Shown: positions 49,081-60,650 of the stretch, piece after piece | Layout: the number at the start of each line of letters is the position of its first letter | Numbering within the stretch: position 1 is the stretch's first letter | NCBI GenBank assembly: GCA_051453625.1 | Contig: JBOZIK010000001.1 | Location: forward strand, 76,966,613-77,030,612 | Direction: 5' to 3' | Length of the DNA: 64,000 bases | DNA from: Welwitschia mirabilis | Taxonomy: Eukaryota > Gnetophyta > Gnetopsida > Welwitschiales | The notes under the pieces: generated by a model | Told to the model about the DNA's origin: nothing | What the model saw: only the letters and a program-made list of their open reading frames with translations | Database searches by the model: none | Program-made: the position numbers and the translations under genes

Positions 49081-49766
49081 ATATTTTATACATATTAAAA
49101 TATCTTAGGAATATTATCTACTATAACTAGTTTAAAATAATATGCATAACAATTAGTCTCTAATTATATTCACATGGTTACTTGTTACCCTTGTGAAAAA
49201 TGGATGGAAAGGTTTTATGTTGGGTTCTTTGGAATGGCATTTTATTATATTGGATGTATAAATATGCCATTAAGTTTTCTATTTAATTAAGATGGACAAA
49301 ATACCCGTAAGTCCTATACTTGAACTATTACTACTTAATATTATAAATATTGATAATTATATAATTATTATTTAAATTTTATACATGTTGGTTTAGTTAA
49401 TAGTTAACTAGAAGTAAGACTTGATATTATCATTTGAGTTTTATTATCATTGTTAAGAATTATTCCTAGATGTCTTACTTTATAATTACAACTACAATGA
49501 TAATCCACTTTTAGTAGTTTATCTATATGAATCATTCTTCATTCATAATACACATTTGAGATACCTAACTATAGATATACTTAGATAGGTTATTACTTTA
49601 TCTACCTATTTAGTAAATCTTAGCATAAATTCTCATACTTTTTTGGGATTAGAACATTAGCATAAATAAATTTTTTGACTATGGAATTTTGGGCCTTATA
49701 ATTCACTTTATAGAATGTAAGCCTATAGTTAGAGTAATTTAGACTGCTTCTAAAGACTTGCTAACA
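49081..49766. other. AT-rich DNA, nothing recognised
   Basis: No open frame or repeat that I can support. Confidence 0.5.
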
Positions 49767-51121
49767 TGTAAAAATTGACATTTAAAATAAGTATATTCAA
49801 CTGATTTAGCTTAGCGAAGATATTAAATTATTATCATAAAATTATATCTTATGTGATTGCAAACACAATTGATAAACTTATGCATTTCCCTATGATAACT
49901 TTAGGTAATTTTTTGAATTCTAAATGATATATTAAAATTTAGAAGAATTTTATGTACAAACACTGATGCTTTTATGTAGGTCATTGATAATACTGATTCT
50001 TTGAAGTAGAATACCTCAAAAGCTGCATTATGTAGTTACCTTAGAAAAGCAATTAATTTTCACTTATGGGATCAGATAGTTATCAAACTAAACTTAAACA
50101 AATTATGTAGCTATAAAAGTGTTAATTTTACAATGGAAAAATCTAAATTGTAAAACCCTAATTGAGGAATCCTAAACTTAATTTTATTTATAAAAAGGAC
50201 TAGGTGGCCTCATTAAAAAAAATCTTTAATTAACAAAAATTATTGGAACTCTTAGAGCGTCAATCATTTCCATGTATTTCTAAGATCCCCCTTTAGGAGT
50301 AAGTTAGCTCTAACACTAGCTTTAAATAGTTTTTATTAGTTTTACTTTCTTCCTTCAATGTAATGTAATTCTCATTTTTCATAAAATGGTAGTTATTCAT
50401 CTTTGATTTTGAGTGTAGTTATAATTATAATTTTAATACTTAAATAAAACTACATTATTAAGTATTTTTATTTACTAAGTAAATTCCTCAAGTTTACTTT
50501 TTATTTGTAGTCATTTTGTTTAATGGTTATTAAGCAGTTCCCTCCTTACTTTTGATGCTTACATTAGGTTATAAATGATTAAATTAATTAAGGAATTCAT
50601 TAACACACATGTAGTAATTGAGATTATGTCACCATAATCCAAGCCATAATAACTTAATAATATAAGGTTTATTTTGGTAATTTATAATATATTGTTAAAG
50701 CAAAAGTTTTTTTTACTAAATGACTCAGGTTAGACATTTGAAGTTAGTTCATTTTCTTAATTTACCACCTGTATTTGTTTCATCTCAATATTGATTTTTG
50801 GTTTGTTTTGAACTTTATGAGTTAAAAGAATTTTGTATTATCTTTGTTTGATTTTCTATCTTAATTTATCCATGTGGAAAGAACAAAATTAAGACTCTAC
50901 TATAATAATGATCTCAGCTTATAAATTGTAAAACCTAGATATAAATAATTTCTTAGCATTATTAGCAGGGACAATGGGATAATAGCTTTTAATTTAGTCT
51001 TTTATTTTTCTAATACTTCTAGTAGTTGGTACTGGTCCCTTCTAGTAATACTCAAACAAGTCCACTTACTTTGCAGTATTTTCTTTCATTTTTATACTTT
51101 TTAGTAGTTGGTACTAACCCA
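49767..51121 (+). repeat. F2 5' LTR
   Basis: About 1.35 kb. The end is set by the shared block 'AACCCATTTTTAGTGATAT', which matches the H LTR end 'AATCCATTTTTAGTGGTATC' just before its primer site. Near the end, TAGTAGTTGGTACT occurs twice (51012 and 51103), a short tandem repeat. Confidence 0.6.
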
Positions 51122-51128
51122 TTTTTAG

Positions 51129-51140
51129 TGATATATAGAG
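51129..51140 (+). other. F2 primer binding site (degenerate)
   Basis: TGATATATAGAG resembles TGGTATCAGAGC with changes and one offset. It is accepted mainly because it sits where H has its better-preserved site. Confidence 0.35.
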
Positions 51141-54100
51141 TAATCCATTTTTTGAGTTTTATTAATTTTTTATTCTAGTCTGAATATAATTTCTATATTA
51201 GATCTATGTGAATATAAGATTGATGAAATTTCTGTGGATTTTCTATAGCTTTGTAAACCAAATGAGGATTGAAAAATTGAAATGTTATAAACTAATAAAA
51301 ATTCATCCTTTTGTTTTTTTTTTAATTTTTACATTTTTATGGTAGATTTTTATTTTGGTTCTATGTGTAGGTTTTAGATTTCTATTAGTTTCCTAAAGTT
51401 TCCATTATTCTAGAATTTTTCTATGATTCTTAATTTACATCTACACTACTATTTTGTTTTTTAGTATTTATTTTCCATGTTTCATTATGCAAAGTAGTTT
51501 ATGTAGTTAGTTTTTTGCAATTTTCATTCTTAAACATGGCCTAAACACTTGTCTTACCTCTTTCAACAGTTTTTAGTATTGAGATATTTCTAAAACTATC
51601 ATTTTTTGGCATTCCAAACTCTAAATATGTCATAATAATTTCTAATTTTTCTATAAATTTATAATGTAAATTCTTTTATTAAACCCATTCTAAATCCAGC
51701 ATGGAGTTTACATTCATCACGAAATTAGATTTTTTCCTTCATCTTTCTTCAATGATAATCTACACTATTTTAAACTTTAAGATCCTTTTAATACTAGGAG
51801 AACTATAGCAGATCATCTTTAACTTAAGAAAATTATAAGGAATTACCTTTAACCTGAATACTTAGATGCTTCTTAATGTTTTCTTTAGTGCCCTTTAACA
51901 TCTAATTCTTACCCTTTATTTTTTCATGAATAACCTTCATCTTTTCTTTCATATTTTTCATCATTTAACTAATATCCTTTATCTTCTCCCTCATATCAAT
52001 CATCTTTTTATCATTATTCTTCTTCTTTTGATAATCATTATCCTATCTTTAATTTCATGGAGAACACCCTACAGAGATTTTTGGAAGGCATAGCTAGAAT
52101 ACTTAATACTAATTTCATCCTTTCTTCATTCAACTAGTGTGAGTTAGCAAATATGTATATGGAAGATACCCAAGCTATATTCTTTAGGAGTGAGAAAAAA
52201 TCTAATAAGAAATTACAGTTTGATAAACCACATAAGGATGAGTTACTTAACCAATCTAAAAATGAAGAGCTTTCTAAATCTATGAGCCTAGTTATAGAAG
52301 TTTTAAAAACATTAAAAGGATTGAGGATATTAAAATTTATGCTACTCAAATCATATCATTTGAGAATGAAAAAGAAACTAATGAGGACATATAGGATAAG
52401 AAACCATTAGAGAATGAGCAAATGCTTGAGGTAAGCTAATTACTTAATAAGAGTTACACATTTGAGTATGTATTTTACTAACTCTTAAGAGGAGGAGGAC
52501 ATTAAAAGAAAAACCTATATCTAATCCATTATTTGTAGATACCTTCCCTTCTTCTTAACATTCACATGAGAAAAATATTTTTATTTCATCTTTATCTTTT
52601 AAGCAAGACCCAAGGTTTAATGAAGAAGATAGACCTTCCTTAGAATTGGAACCATCTTCTAATTATTCTTTTAATAAGTAATCACTTTTTTCAATGGATA
52701 CCAAATCATCTTTATCTTTCCCACAAAATGATGTCTTGTAATAATTATTAAAAAATAATAAATAAGCAAAATAATAAATCATTTTTGATCCTAAATGCAT
52801 ATACTTTACCATTTGTATTAACATTCTTTTTAATTTCATGGTTTATGTATTAATATTTACATGGATTCTCTCCCAATTCATTAATATCTTGAGCCTTTAT
52901 CCACGCATCATTCCAAAGAACCCTATAGCTCCAAAATTATAGATTTATTGCATAACTTAGGATAGATTTTTCTTTTAGATTAAACATAGGATGATAGGTA
53001 CTTTCAGAATAAATTAATGTTTCATAATAACATCTCTCTCTTAGGATGACATAAGTCCTACCATTTGTTTAACCATCGCCTTAAGCCCTCCTAGTTAGAA
53101 AATATAAAATTTCATCCATTTCATAGAATAAGCCATTATTGTCTTAAACCTCACCATCCACTGCTTTTATGTTGGATTTATTTCATAAGGCTAAGTAACC
53201 ATCCTCCCTTTCACATACTTATGAATTTTTAAGGCTTAATATCCCCAGTTGATGACCTTTAATAATTAATCTAATAATAAGTGGTCTTTTTATTAGTGCA
53301 AGTTGCGGTTAAGATTAAGTTCACTTGTATTTTGCAAGAGGAGTCTATACATATTTTTAGTTATGTCACTAAGGGTAACTTTTACATGAGGTACTCAATG
53401 CTATAAAAATAAATAATAAAAAGGTAAAATATAATGTCATACTATACATTTCTTTGTAGCATTTTATGGGAATAAGATATTTCTTAATTAGGCTAATGAG
53501 CCAAAGACCCCTTTTATGTGCATAAAAAGATGATGAATATGAGAAGTGGAATTAAAATAAGATATAATATGTCTTCTATAAGAGCACATTTTATTTTTAT
53601 TAATTAATTTAATTAAGTAAACTACATTGGGGCTATGGACACTTACTATAATGCAACTCTAATGATCTACTTGTGACATGATCAACTGCATTAAGGCTAT
53701 AGACATTCACTAGCAATTCAACATTGATTTCTTTAAGAAACAACATGCTTAGTCCTATTAGAAGAAAATGTTATGATATTGGATGCTTAATATGCTTCAA
53801 ATGCTTAAAATAAGGGATATGTATGATCATAGAAAAGGTAAATGTTAGAAAGAAAAAGGTGGGAGTTAGAGATTTTCTTGTGATGTTACTTTCTTTAACA
53901 ATTGTACCTAAGATTCTACTACCAACTCTTGAATGTTTAGGTATTTACTTAATTGATACCTTATTTGAATGGAATTTTAATCCATAAAATAAAGTTTAAT
54001 TTTACAAATTAAAAAAATTTAACAAATAGGTCATTAACTTAGAAAATTTATCTCTGTTATTCATAAATTGTTTGGATTAGTTTTTATTTCCATTTCTATT

Positions 54101-54910
54101 TATTATAATCATAGCTCTAGTTGTAATTATTTTTCTTCATATGATATAAATTTACATTCTGTCCTTATTTTATTCATTTCATTCATCATTGAAGTCAACG
54201 TATAACTCCAAAACTTATCATTATGGCTCATAAATCATGTCATAGAACTTCACTCATAAGATCATAAAAGAGCTAATGAGGTTTTTAGTTCTAGCCAATT
54301 CTGCCATCCATTTCATAATTTTCACTTCTAAACATTTATATATCATCATCTATCTCATTTATAATTTTTTCTAGTCTAGTTGTCATTACTAAATTTTTTT
54401 AGAAACTGATTATAATCCATTTTCAACCATCATATTTCACTTTCATTTTTTATTTTCATCTTTAGTTTAATTCTCTCCACCTTCATAATAATTCTAACTT
54501 ATAATACAATGATTAATAACTATTTTTAAGAATATCTCTATTTAAGCATTTTCTTTTTATACATTATACCCTAGTTTACATCACTTTACACTCTTCCTTT
54601 TTCTAGTTTCAATAACATAACATTATCTTTTAATATTCTTCAACTTTTTGTCAAATTGAGTATTTATTTTTTCTATATTTTTAAACTTTAAGAATAAAGT
54701 CTAAACTTTATTTAGAGGCTATGATATTTAACATATTCATTTTAAAATTTCAATTTTTAAATGTCTTATTTTCTAAAAAAAATTATCCAAAATTATCAAC
54801 CTTCTTATCATTTTCACATAATGCTTGAGTATTTTTGCCTTTTATAACTTTTTCATGTTAAGTCATTCTATATTTTTTTTTTAAACTAAGAATATAGCAT
54901 AAGTCTAGTT
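51141..54910 (+). other. F2 interior, non-coding as far as visible
   Basis: AT-rich with scattered stops. The longest open stretch, 52153-52410 (85 codons), is lysine-rich, containing EKKSNKKLQFDKPHKDELLN, and resembles no family I know. It may be a linker piece of a Gag. The overlapping minus-strand frame is its shadow. Confidence 0.4.
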
Positions 54911-54921
54911 AGGGGGTAGAA
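54911..54921 (+). other. F2 polypurine tract
   Basis: AGGGGGTAGAA lies four bases before the LTR start TGTAAAAATT. It is the most purine-rich tract in the neighbourhood. Confidence 0.7.
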
Positions 54922-54925
54922 AACA

Positions 54926-55760
54926 TGTAAAAATTAACATTTAAACTAAGTATATTTGACTAATTTAGCTTAGGCGATGATAATAAATTAGATGTTTTAT
55001 CATAAAATTATGTCTTCTACCATTTTAAACATAATTCATGAACTTATGCATTTATCCATGACAATTTTAAGTAATTTTCTCTATTTTGAATGGTAAACCA
55101 AAATTTGGAAGTATTTAACTAAAAATGTTAGTATCAACATTTAGGCCAGTAGTTCCCTAGTCCTTTAGAGTAGAATTCCTCAAAATCTACTTTCTAGAGT
55201 TGTCTTGGATAAGTGATTAATTTCTACTTATGGGGTTAGGTAGTTAAGATACTAAACTCTAAAACTTATGTGTCCATAAAAGTGTTAGTTATCTAATTGA
55301 AAATCCTGAATTGTAAAACCCTAACCAAGGAATCCTAATCCTATTTTCATTTATAAAAATATCCAAGTGCACACATTTAAAAAAAATCTTTGACTGGTGA
55401 AAATAGTTGAAACCCTTACAACATCAATCATTGACATGTCTTTTTAAGATCCTTCTTTGGGAGTGAGTTAGCTTCAAGGCTATCTTTGAAAAGTCTATAT
55501 TAATTTTACTTTCTTCCTTCAATGTAATCTAATTTCTATTTTTCATGAAATACTAGTTATTCATTCTTGATTTTGAGTGAAATTAGCATTATACTTTTAA
55601 TATTTGAGTGAGACTACATTATTGAGTATTTTTTTTATTAAGTAAGTTCTTCAATATTACTTCTTAATTATAGTAATTCTATTTAATTAATCTTAAGCAT
55701 TTAATTATTACTTTAACATTTAGGAAAAGAGTATTATGGATTATGATATACTAAAGCAAT
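54926..55760 (+). repeat. F2 3' LTR (truncated or diverged after about 55.76 kb)
   Basis: It aligns with 49767 onwards to about GATTATGATATACTAAAG (55739), which corresponds to GATTATGTCACCATAATC at 50613. The remaining 500 bp of the 5' LTR have no clear match here. Confidence 0.6.
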
Positions 55761-55856
55761 CTACTAATGATTAAAGTAGGATGAAGAAAATACCATAGAA
55801 ACCATTAGCAGTTGCCAAAGATTTTGAAAAAGGATCATAAAAAACTACTCAGTCTC

Positions 55857-56075
55857 TTATTTATGCCAAAGTCTATTAGAATTATTAAAAATTATTTTTG
55901 AAGCATCAAACAACTTAAATGGAATGTATGCCTTAGAGGGCCATATTGCAGAGCTAGTTTTCCAATCAAGTCCCTTAAAAAAATGATCTATGGATTCATC
56001 TAAATGTAGATAATGAGAAAGAACTTTGTAAATCCCAAAGAAAAAAATTTTCATGGTAGGGGGAGGAAGTACCAC
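55857..56075 (-). pseudogene. Unrecognised 72-codon open stretch, possible gene fragment
   Basis: It starts MVLPPPTMKIFFFGIYKVLS and contains LDESIDHFFKGLDWKTSSAI, then AYIPFKLFDASKIIFNNSNR. The composition is balanced, with tryptophans, prolines and acidic residues, unlike chance readings of AT-rich DNA in this window. Upstream the same frame runs on to HFTRYLGSHFII before a stop. I cannot assign a family. It could be a captured host-gene fragment or an old retroelement piece. Confidence 0.3.
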
Positions 56076-56089
56076 TAAGATGATGAAAT

Positions 56090-57121
56090 GACTCCCAAGA
56101 TATCTAGTGAAGTGTAAGTAAAAAACAATTAAAAAAAATCACACATTTTTGAAAACAGTAAACTACAAGCCCTAAGTTTGTAAGGGAAAAAGGAGATGGA
56201 TAAAAAGGAATCCACCATGGGAAAAGCTTAAAAGATCAATATGGGCAAACACTTAGAAGTAACTAATATTACTAGGGACTAAAGGTTTAATTACTTTCTT
56301 AATAATTACTTAATGAAAGAGGTTTTTTTTAAAATAAATAACAAAGAATATTATATAGCACCAACTTGGAGTAACATATTACTCTTTTAATTTTGAGTGT
56401 TAGAGATTACTTATAGATTAATCATAACATATCTATTGTGTTTTGTGGAAGCTTTTAGATGTAAGTTTGAACTAATAGAAACTAAAATTGTGTTAATTGC
56501 ATGTAACTAATTACTTTTTTGACTAATAAATAAGATAACTTAATTAAATTAAAATGTCATTTAAAAAAAAAGGAAAAGCAATAATGAAAAGTTGACTTCA
56601 ATNNNNNNNNNNTTATATGCACCTTAAGAAAAAAAAGACAAATGATTTTGATTCTACAAAGCTAGTCAATCATCTTATTAATAATGTGTTTAAGTACAAA
56701 ATAGAATTTTTTGAAAATTGATTTCTTAACGAATCTATGAATGGATCATGCATTATAGAACAAAGAAATATACCAATCTACACTAGGAATTGCATCACTC
56801 ATTAGACTAGTTATATGCATGAAAAGTTGATATAAAATAAAATAAAACTAGTTGATATAAAATAAAATAAAACTTAGGAAAAAAAACCTAATGAAAATAT
56901 AGTAGAATCAACCTTCACCTCAAATAATACATTAACTTGTAATAAATGAGAAAAAAATTAAAAATTAAAAAAATAACAAAGGAACATAGTTTAGGTGTAT
57001 TCTAATAGCATTTCAAAATGAAAGCCTTGAATAAATCAAATATCATGGGATCAAATTAAGGAAATAGTAAAGAATTACTAAAATGAAAATTTATTATAAA
57101 GAAAATTGAAGTACAAGAGAA
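56090..57121. other. AT-rich DNA with a 10-N gap, nothing recognised
   Basis: Gap at 56603-56612. No coding or repeat structure is supported, apart from a short tandem 'AGTTGATATAAAATAAAATA' at about 56826-56870. Confidence 0.5.
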
Positions 57122-57468
57122 TTTGGAATGAATGCTTTCCACCAAACACCAACGCGGTTTATCTGCGAAGTTGATCTTATTTTGCTGTAGCAGCCTGCGG
57201 CTCTCACTTTCATGCCGTCTTCTCCAGAGATCTCTCCACGTCTGCCATCCTTCTAATTCCCTCCACCACCTCTCCTCCGTACGTCACTCCAAAATGTTAT
57301 CTAAATCACAAAAATACTGAACTCTTTGTGGAGAAACTGTTTGTTTTAGAACCGATGCAGGTGCCCAAGGAAGTGAAAGATAGGATTTCAAAAGCGTGGA
57401 ACGGAGGGCATCTCAATGTATCGAACAAGGAAGTTGCAGAGGCGTATCTCTCAAGCTCAGCAGAAGGG
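57122..57468 (+). CDS. 5' end of an unidentified gene (leader plus first 38 codons), cut by a Copia LTR
   Basis: The block is clearly GC-richer than its surroundings and rich in CpG. A CT-rich leader (57130-57300) is followed by ATG at 57355 and 38 clean codons, starting MQVPKEVKDRISKAWNGGHL and including NVSNKEVAEAYLSSSAEG. The reading ends because the Copia LTR starts at 57469; its first bases TAA supply the stop. A decayed second copy lies at 60000-60322, which supports that this unit is a real functional unit that was duplicated. The family is unknown to me. An overlapping open frame 57132-57320 lies in the leader; I prefer the ATG at 57355. No clear promoter elements are seen. Confidence 0.5.
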
Positions 57469-57767
57469 TAACAGATATAGAAGAGAAAACGGAAAAAATA
57501 AAAAACAGGGAAACTACTTCAATTCTCTTTATTAAAAATCAATATACATATAAAATTATTAACATGGTTGTTTATATTGAAAATAGTGCTTAATGCTTAA
57601 GCAATAATCACAAGTCATACAAAGTAGCACATGTGTCTAATTAATAGAAACTTAGTAAAAACTCATGTTTTTTGCAGTTTAATTGACGGAAGTGAACTTT
57701 CCTATAGTTCAACTTAATAGCTAGTTTTCTCTACGACAATAATAAGATTGAGCTCGTTTCCAGCACA
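57469..57767 (-). repeat. Copia B 3' LTR
   Basis: Minus-strand TGTGCTGGAAACGAGCTC to CTATATCTGTTA, with a polyadenylation-like AATAAA near the end. No second LTR is in the window. Confidence 0.6.
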
Positions 57768-57999
57768 CACTCCCTCAAGCTCAATCTTAAACTCTGATCA
57801 TGCTTTTAGATTAATAAAATTTGCCTTTTGTGAAAGGCTTGGCAAAATTATCTGCAACCTAGACAATATTACAAATTGGTTTCTCTATGTTCAATGAGCT
57901 TTCTTATGAACTTCTATCTTACATAGATATGCTTGGACCTTCCATGAAACATTGGATTCTGAGAGAGTACAATGAAGGATACATTGTCAATTAATGCTC

Positions 58000-58850
58000 G
58001 TAGCTTCTTTTTACTCTTTTTTCAAATCTATCAATATCTTTTTTAGCCATACTACTTAACATGAAGCTAAGTTTACAACTATATAATCTACCATGGTTGA
58101 CAAAGCTATAACAGGTTGTTTTTGTAATGCCCAAGCAAAGAAACAATTTCCAAATCTAGATGCCCATCACTATCAATGTATTCAAACGGCTGAGATTGTT
58201 GGTTTTCTTGAAATGCAAATCAAAGCTTAAGCTAACTTTGACATACGTCAAAACTCTCTTTAGCTTTCCAATGAGTTTTTATTAGCTAGTCCAAGAATCT
58301 TGAGAAATAACATGTCACAAAGATAGTATCAAGTCTTGTTCTAGTTAAATAAAATATTCTTCTAATGCAAGATTTACAAAGAGTTACAATCACAACCTTT
58401 GCCCCACACTTATTTTGTAATTGGGTGTTTGCAACTATTGGAATATTAATTGGTTTGCATGTCTCCATTTCAAAGATGTAAACACATGTCTTGCATACTT
58501 TTGTTGATGCAACTAGATTTCATGATTTTCTTAATTAATTTCAATGCCAAGGAAATTTTGTAACATTCTTACATTAAACATTTTAAATCTATTCTCGAAA
58601 TAGGAGCAAAGGTCCCAAAGTAATCGATACCTAATTGTTGCTTAAAGCCTCTTACCATCAAATGTGCTTTCTAATGTTCTAAAGCCTTAAAAGTATATGG
58701 TGTTGTTTTTAGGGAAAGTCTTGAATCAACAGCTTTTCTTCTAGGAAGTAACTCTTATCAACGTCCATGTCTTTCTTTTACTTATGAAATGCATCTCCTC
58801 ATCCATAGTTTTTCTTCACTTTTAATCCTACAATGCTTTTTCAAATGTTC
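58000..58850 (-). pseudogene. Copia B reverse transcriptase / RNase H relic
   Basis: The open stretch 58468-58286 begins METCKPINIPIVANTQL and continues RIFYLTRTRLDTIFVTCYFS, the 'YLT.TRPDI.FAV' block at the end of Copia reverse transcriptase. Further upstream on the minus strand (58700-58600) KAHLMVRGFKQQLGIDYFGT is readable, the conserved 'KARLV.KGF.Q..GIDY' block. Pieces of RNase H occur left of 58286, and 57830-57790 reads like its terminal 'AD.FTK' segment. Frames are broken. Confidence 0.8.
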
Positions 58851-59559
58851 TTGGATTTGTTTTACATGCTAACCCATCATATGTAAATGCACTCTTTTCT
58901 TCATCTTCCTATTAGTAGATCTTGTGAAGATTTCTTATTTTCTGTCAAATGTTTGGATTTCTAGAGCTGGCTAGACTACCATGAATGGTTGATGATGGTG
59001 ATGGTGTAGGTGATCTTGATTTGGAAAGTCTTTTCATTTTATTGGATTATCCATAACTCTATAAATGCTAACTTTTCATAATGGTTGTTGCTTTTTCTCT
59101 ATAAAGTTCCAATATTCGTGCTCCATCAAAACAACATCTCAGCTCACAATGATGTTTCTTTTATCAAGATTATATAATTTGTAAGCCTTTTTTTTTTAAG
59201 AATAAGCAATAAAAATGCATTTTTCTACTTTATCTTTCCAATTTCTTGTTTCTTCTTTGGTAATGTGAGCATAAATTATGTAACCAAATATATTAAAATC
59301 ACTCCACTGGCTTCTTACCACTTCAACGCCTCGAAGGAATTTGTTCTTGAATGCCTTTGATGGGGTTCTATTTGATTTGAAAATTGTTTTGTGGACTACC
59401 TACACCCAAAATTCAAAAGGCATACCTTTTGCACTTAGCATGATTTTGGCACATTCCTAAGTATAGTAGTTCTTTCTTTTTATTGTTAAGGTGTTATTGT
59501 TATAATGAAAAGGTTTCTAATGTCATGCCTTTTGCAAAACCTTAAGAAGTCATTTAAAA

Positions 59560-59960
59560 TATACTCTCTTTCGATCTTTTCTAATTGTCTTTACCTTAAA
59601 ACCTAATTGATTTTTCGCAAGGGCCCTGAACTCCTTGAACTTTCTAAAACCTTTTGGTTTGTTTTATAAGAACTACATGCCAGTCTTTCTAGAAAAATTG
59701 TCAATGAAAGTAACAAAGTAAAGTCTACCTCCAATGGTAGAAGTTTTAATAAGTGCACATGGATCTAATTCCAACCTTTCCACTAACAAATGGTTGTCTC
59801 TCGGGCTTTCCAAAAATGCAAGAGTCTTCATTTGCAAAATATGATAGCCCTTTGAATCATGTTAAGTTTCTTCATAAGTTTCAAGCTTCCAATGATTTTG
59901 TACCCAAAACATTAAGTCCAAAGATCAGAAACAACCTTATTTCTATGATCTTTCCTTAAA
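59560..59960 (-). pseudogene. Copia B integrase relic
   Basis: On the minus strand GGRLYFVTFIDNFSRKTG (about 59735-59680) is the core 'YF.TFIDD.SRK.W.Y' block with the first catalytic aspartate region. KFKEFRALAKNQLGFKVKTI follows. The zinc-binding part upstream (59959-59760) is decayed; the plus-strand open frame 59753-59959 is its shadow. Confidence 0.75.
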
Positions 59961-59999
59961 TGATTTTGACACACTGCTCTCCCATCTCCCTTCTTCCCA

Positions 60000-60322
60000 C
60001 CTAGACAATAAGATGTGTTATCTGCAAAGTCAATCTTATTTGTAGCAGAAGTTTGCAGTTATCATTTTCATCATTGTCTTCTTCATAGATCTCTCCACTT
60101 TTATTATTCTTCCAACTTTTTTTATTGTCTCTCCTATGTAAGTTACTCTAGAATTTTACTAAATTACAAAATTGCTAGAATCCTTTATAGAGGAACTACT
60201 TATTTAAAAACTACATCAAAAGCAATGTAGATGCTAAAAGAAGTAAAAGATAGGAATTCAAAGCATAGAATGGAGGGCATGTCAACATATTAAACAAGGA
60301 AGTTATACAGGCATCTGTAAAG
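60000..60322 (+). pseudogene. Decayed duplicate of the 57122-57468 gene 5' end
   Basis: It aligns with 57140-57450: TTATCTGCAAAGTCAATCTT against TTATCTGCGAAGTTGATCTT, AGATCTCTCCA in both, and GAAGTAAAAGATAGGAATTC against GAAGTGAAAGATAGGATTTC. The CpGs of copy 1 have become CA or TG here, and the reading frame has lost its second codon to TAG and one base. GTAAAG at 60317 could be a donor for an intron ending TTTCTTTCAG at 60461. The open stretch 60015-60230 is the counterpart of the leader frame in copy 1. Confidence 0.65.
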
Positions 60323-60461
60323 CACTTTAGTTTTTACTTTTGCTTAATATTTGAAATCTTATGTAGAGAAGAGAGTCATCAGTGGAGGTCTCTTCATTGC
60401 CCTTTAAGGAAAACATTTGTCAAAACCTATCAAACAAGACAATATTGGAGATTTCTTTCAG

Positions 60462-60650
60462 CAAATGGAAATGTTTGTTAGAAAATTAAATTCTAGAATG
60501 AATGGACAGATGGCTCAGGGAATTGTCAGAGAAAGCACTTTGAATGGTTTTAACATGTCAACATTTGCGCCGACATTGTAGGAGTTCTAGAAGATCATGG
60601 ATAAAGAGAGATTATTTAAAAAGAAGGAAGTGAAAGTGTTGGGAGAAAGG
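60462..60650 (+). pseudogene. Exon-like segment of the unidentified gene, left part
   Basis: It follows a good acceptor (TTTCTTTCAG). Sixty-three codons in one frame include QMEMFVRKLNSRMNGQMAQG, then IVRESTLNGFNMSTFAPTL, then two TAG codons that single C-to-T changes would create, then KIMDKERLFKKKEVKVLGE. It ends exactly at the Copia A LTR. The right part at 62785 continues with a similar acidic/basic character. The family is not recognised. It is probably a pseudogene because of the two stops and the insertion. Confidence 0.45.

Larger units (their letters stand above)
49767..55760 (+). mobile_element. F2: LTR retrotransposon of the H LTR family, no coding capacity seen
   Basis: Direct repeats at 49767-51121 and from 54926 to at least 55760 begin TGTAAAAATTRACATTTAAA and share long aligned passages, such as 'TTACTTTCTTCCTTCAATGTAAT' type text at 50340 and 55510. 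A tract AGGGGGTAGAA (54911-54921) before the right repeat is a good polypurine tract, so F2 is in plus orientation. The interior of 3.8 kb has no Gag or Pol motif that I can find. Confidence 0.65.
57469..59960 (-). mobile_element. Copia retrotransposon fragment (3' LTR and pol, 5' part missing)
   Basis: Orientation is minus. A 3' LTR of about 299 bp (57469-57767) starts TGTGCTGG after the tract TTGAGGGAGTG, the classical Copia polypurine tract. It contains AATAAAGAGAATTGAAGTAG and ends CTGTTA. Pol pieces follow rightwards: RNase H, reverse transcriptase and integrase. Gag and the 5' LTR are absent. It was inserted into, or duplicated together with, the gene copy ending at 57468. Confidence 0.75.

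Noticed and set aside
59753-59959. 68-codon plus open frame
   Set aside because: Shadow of the Copia B pre-integrase region on the minus strand.
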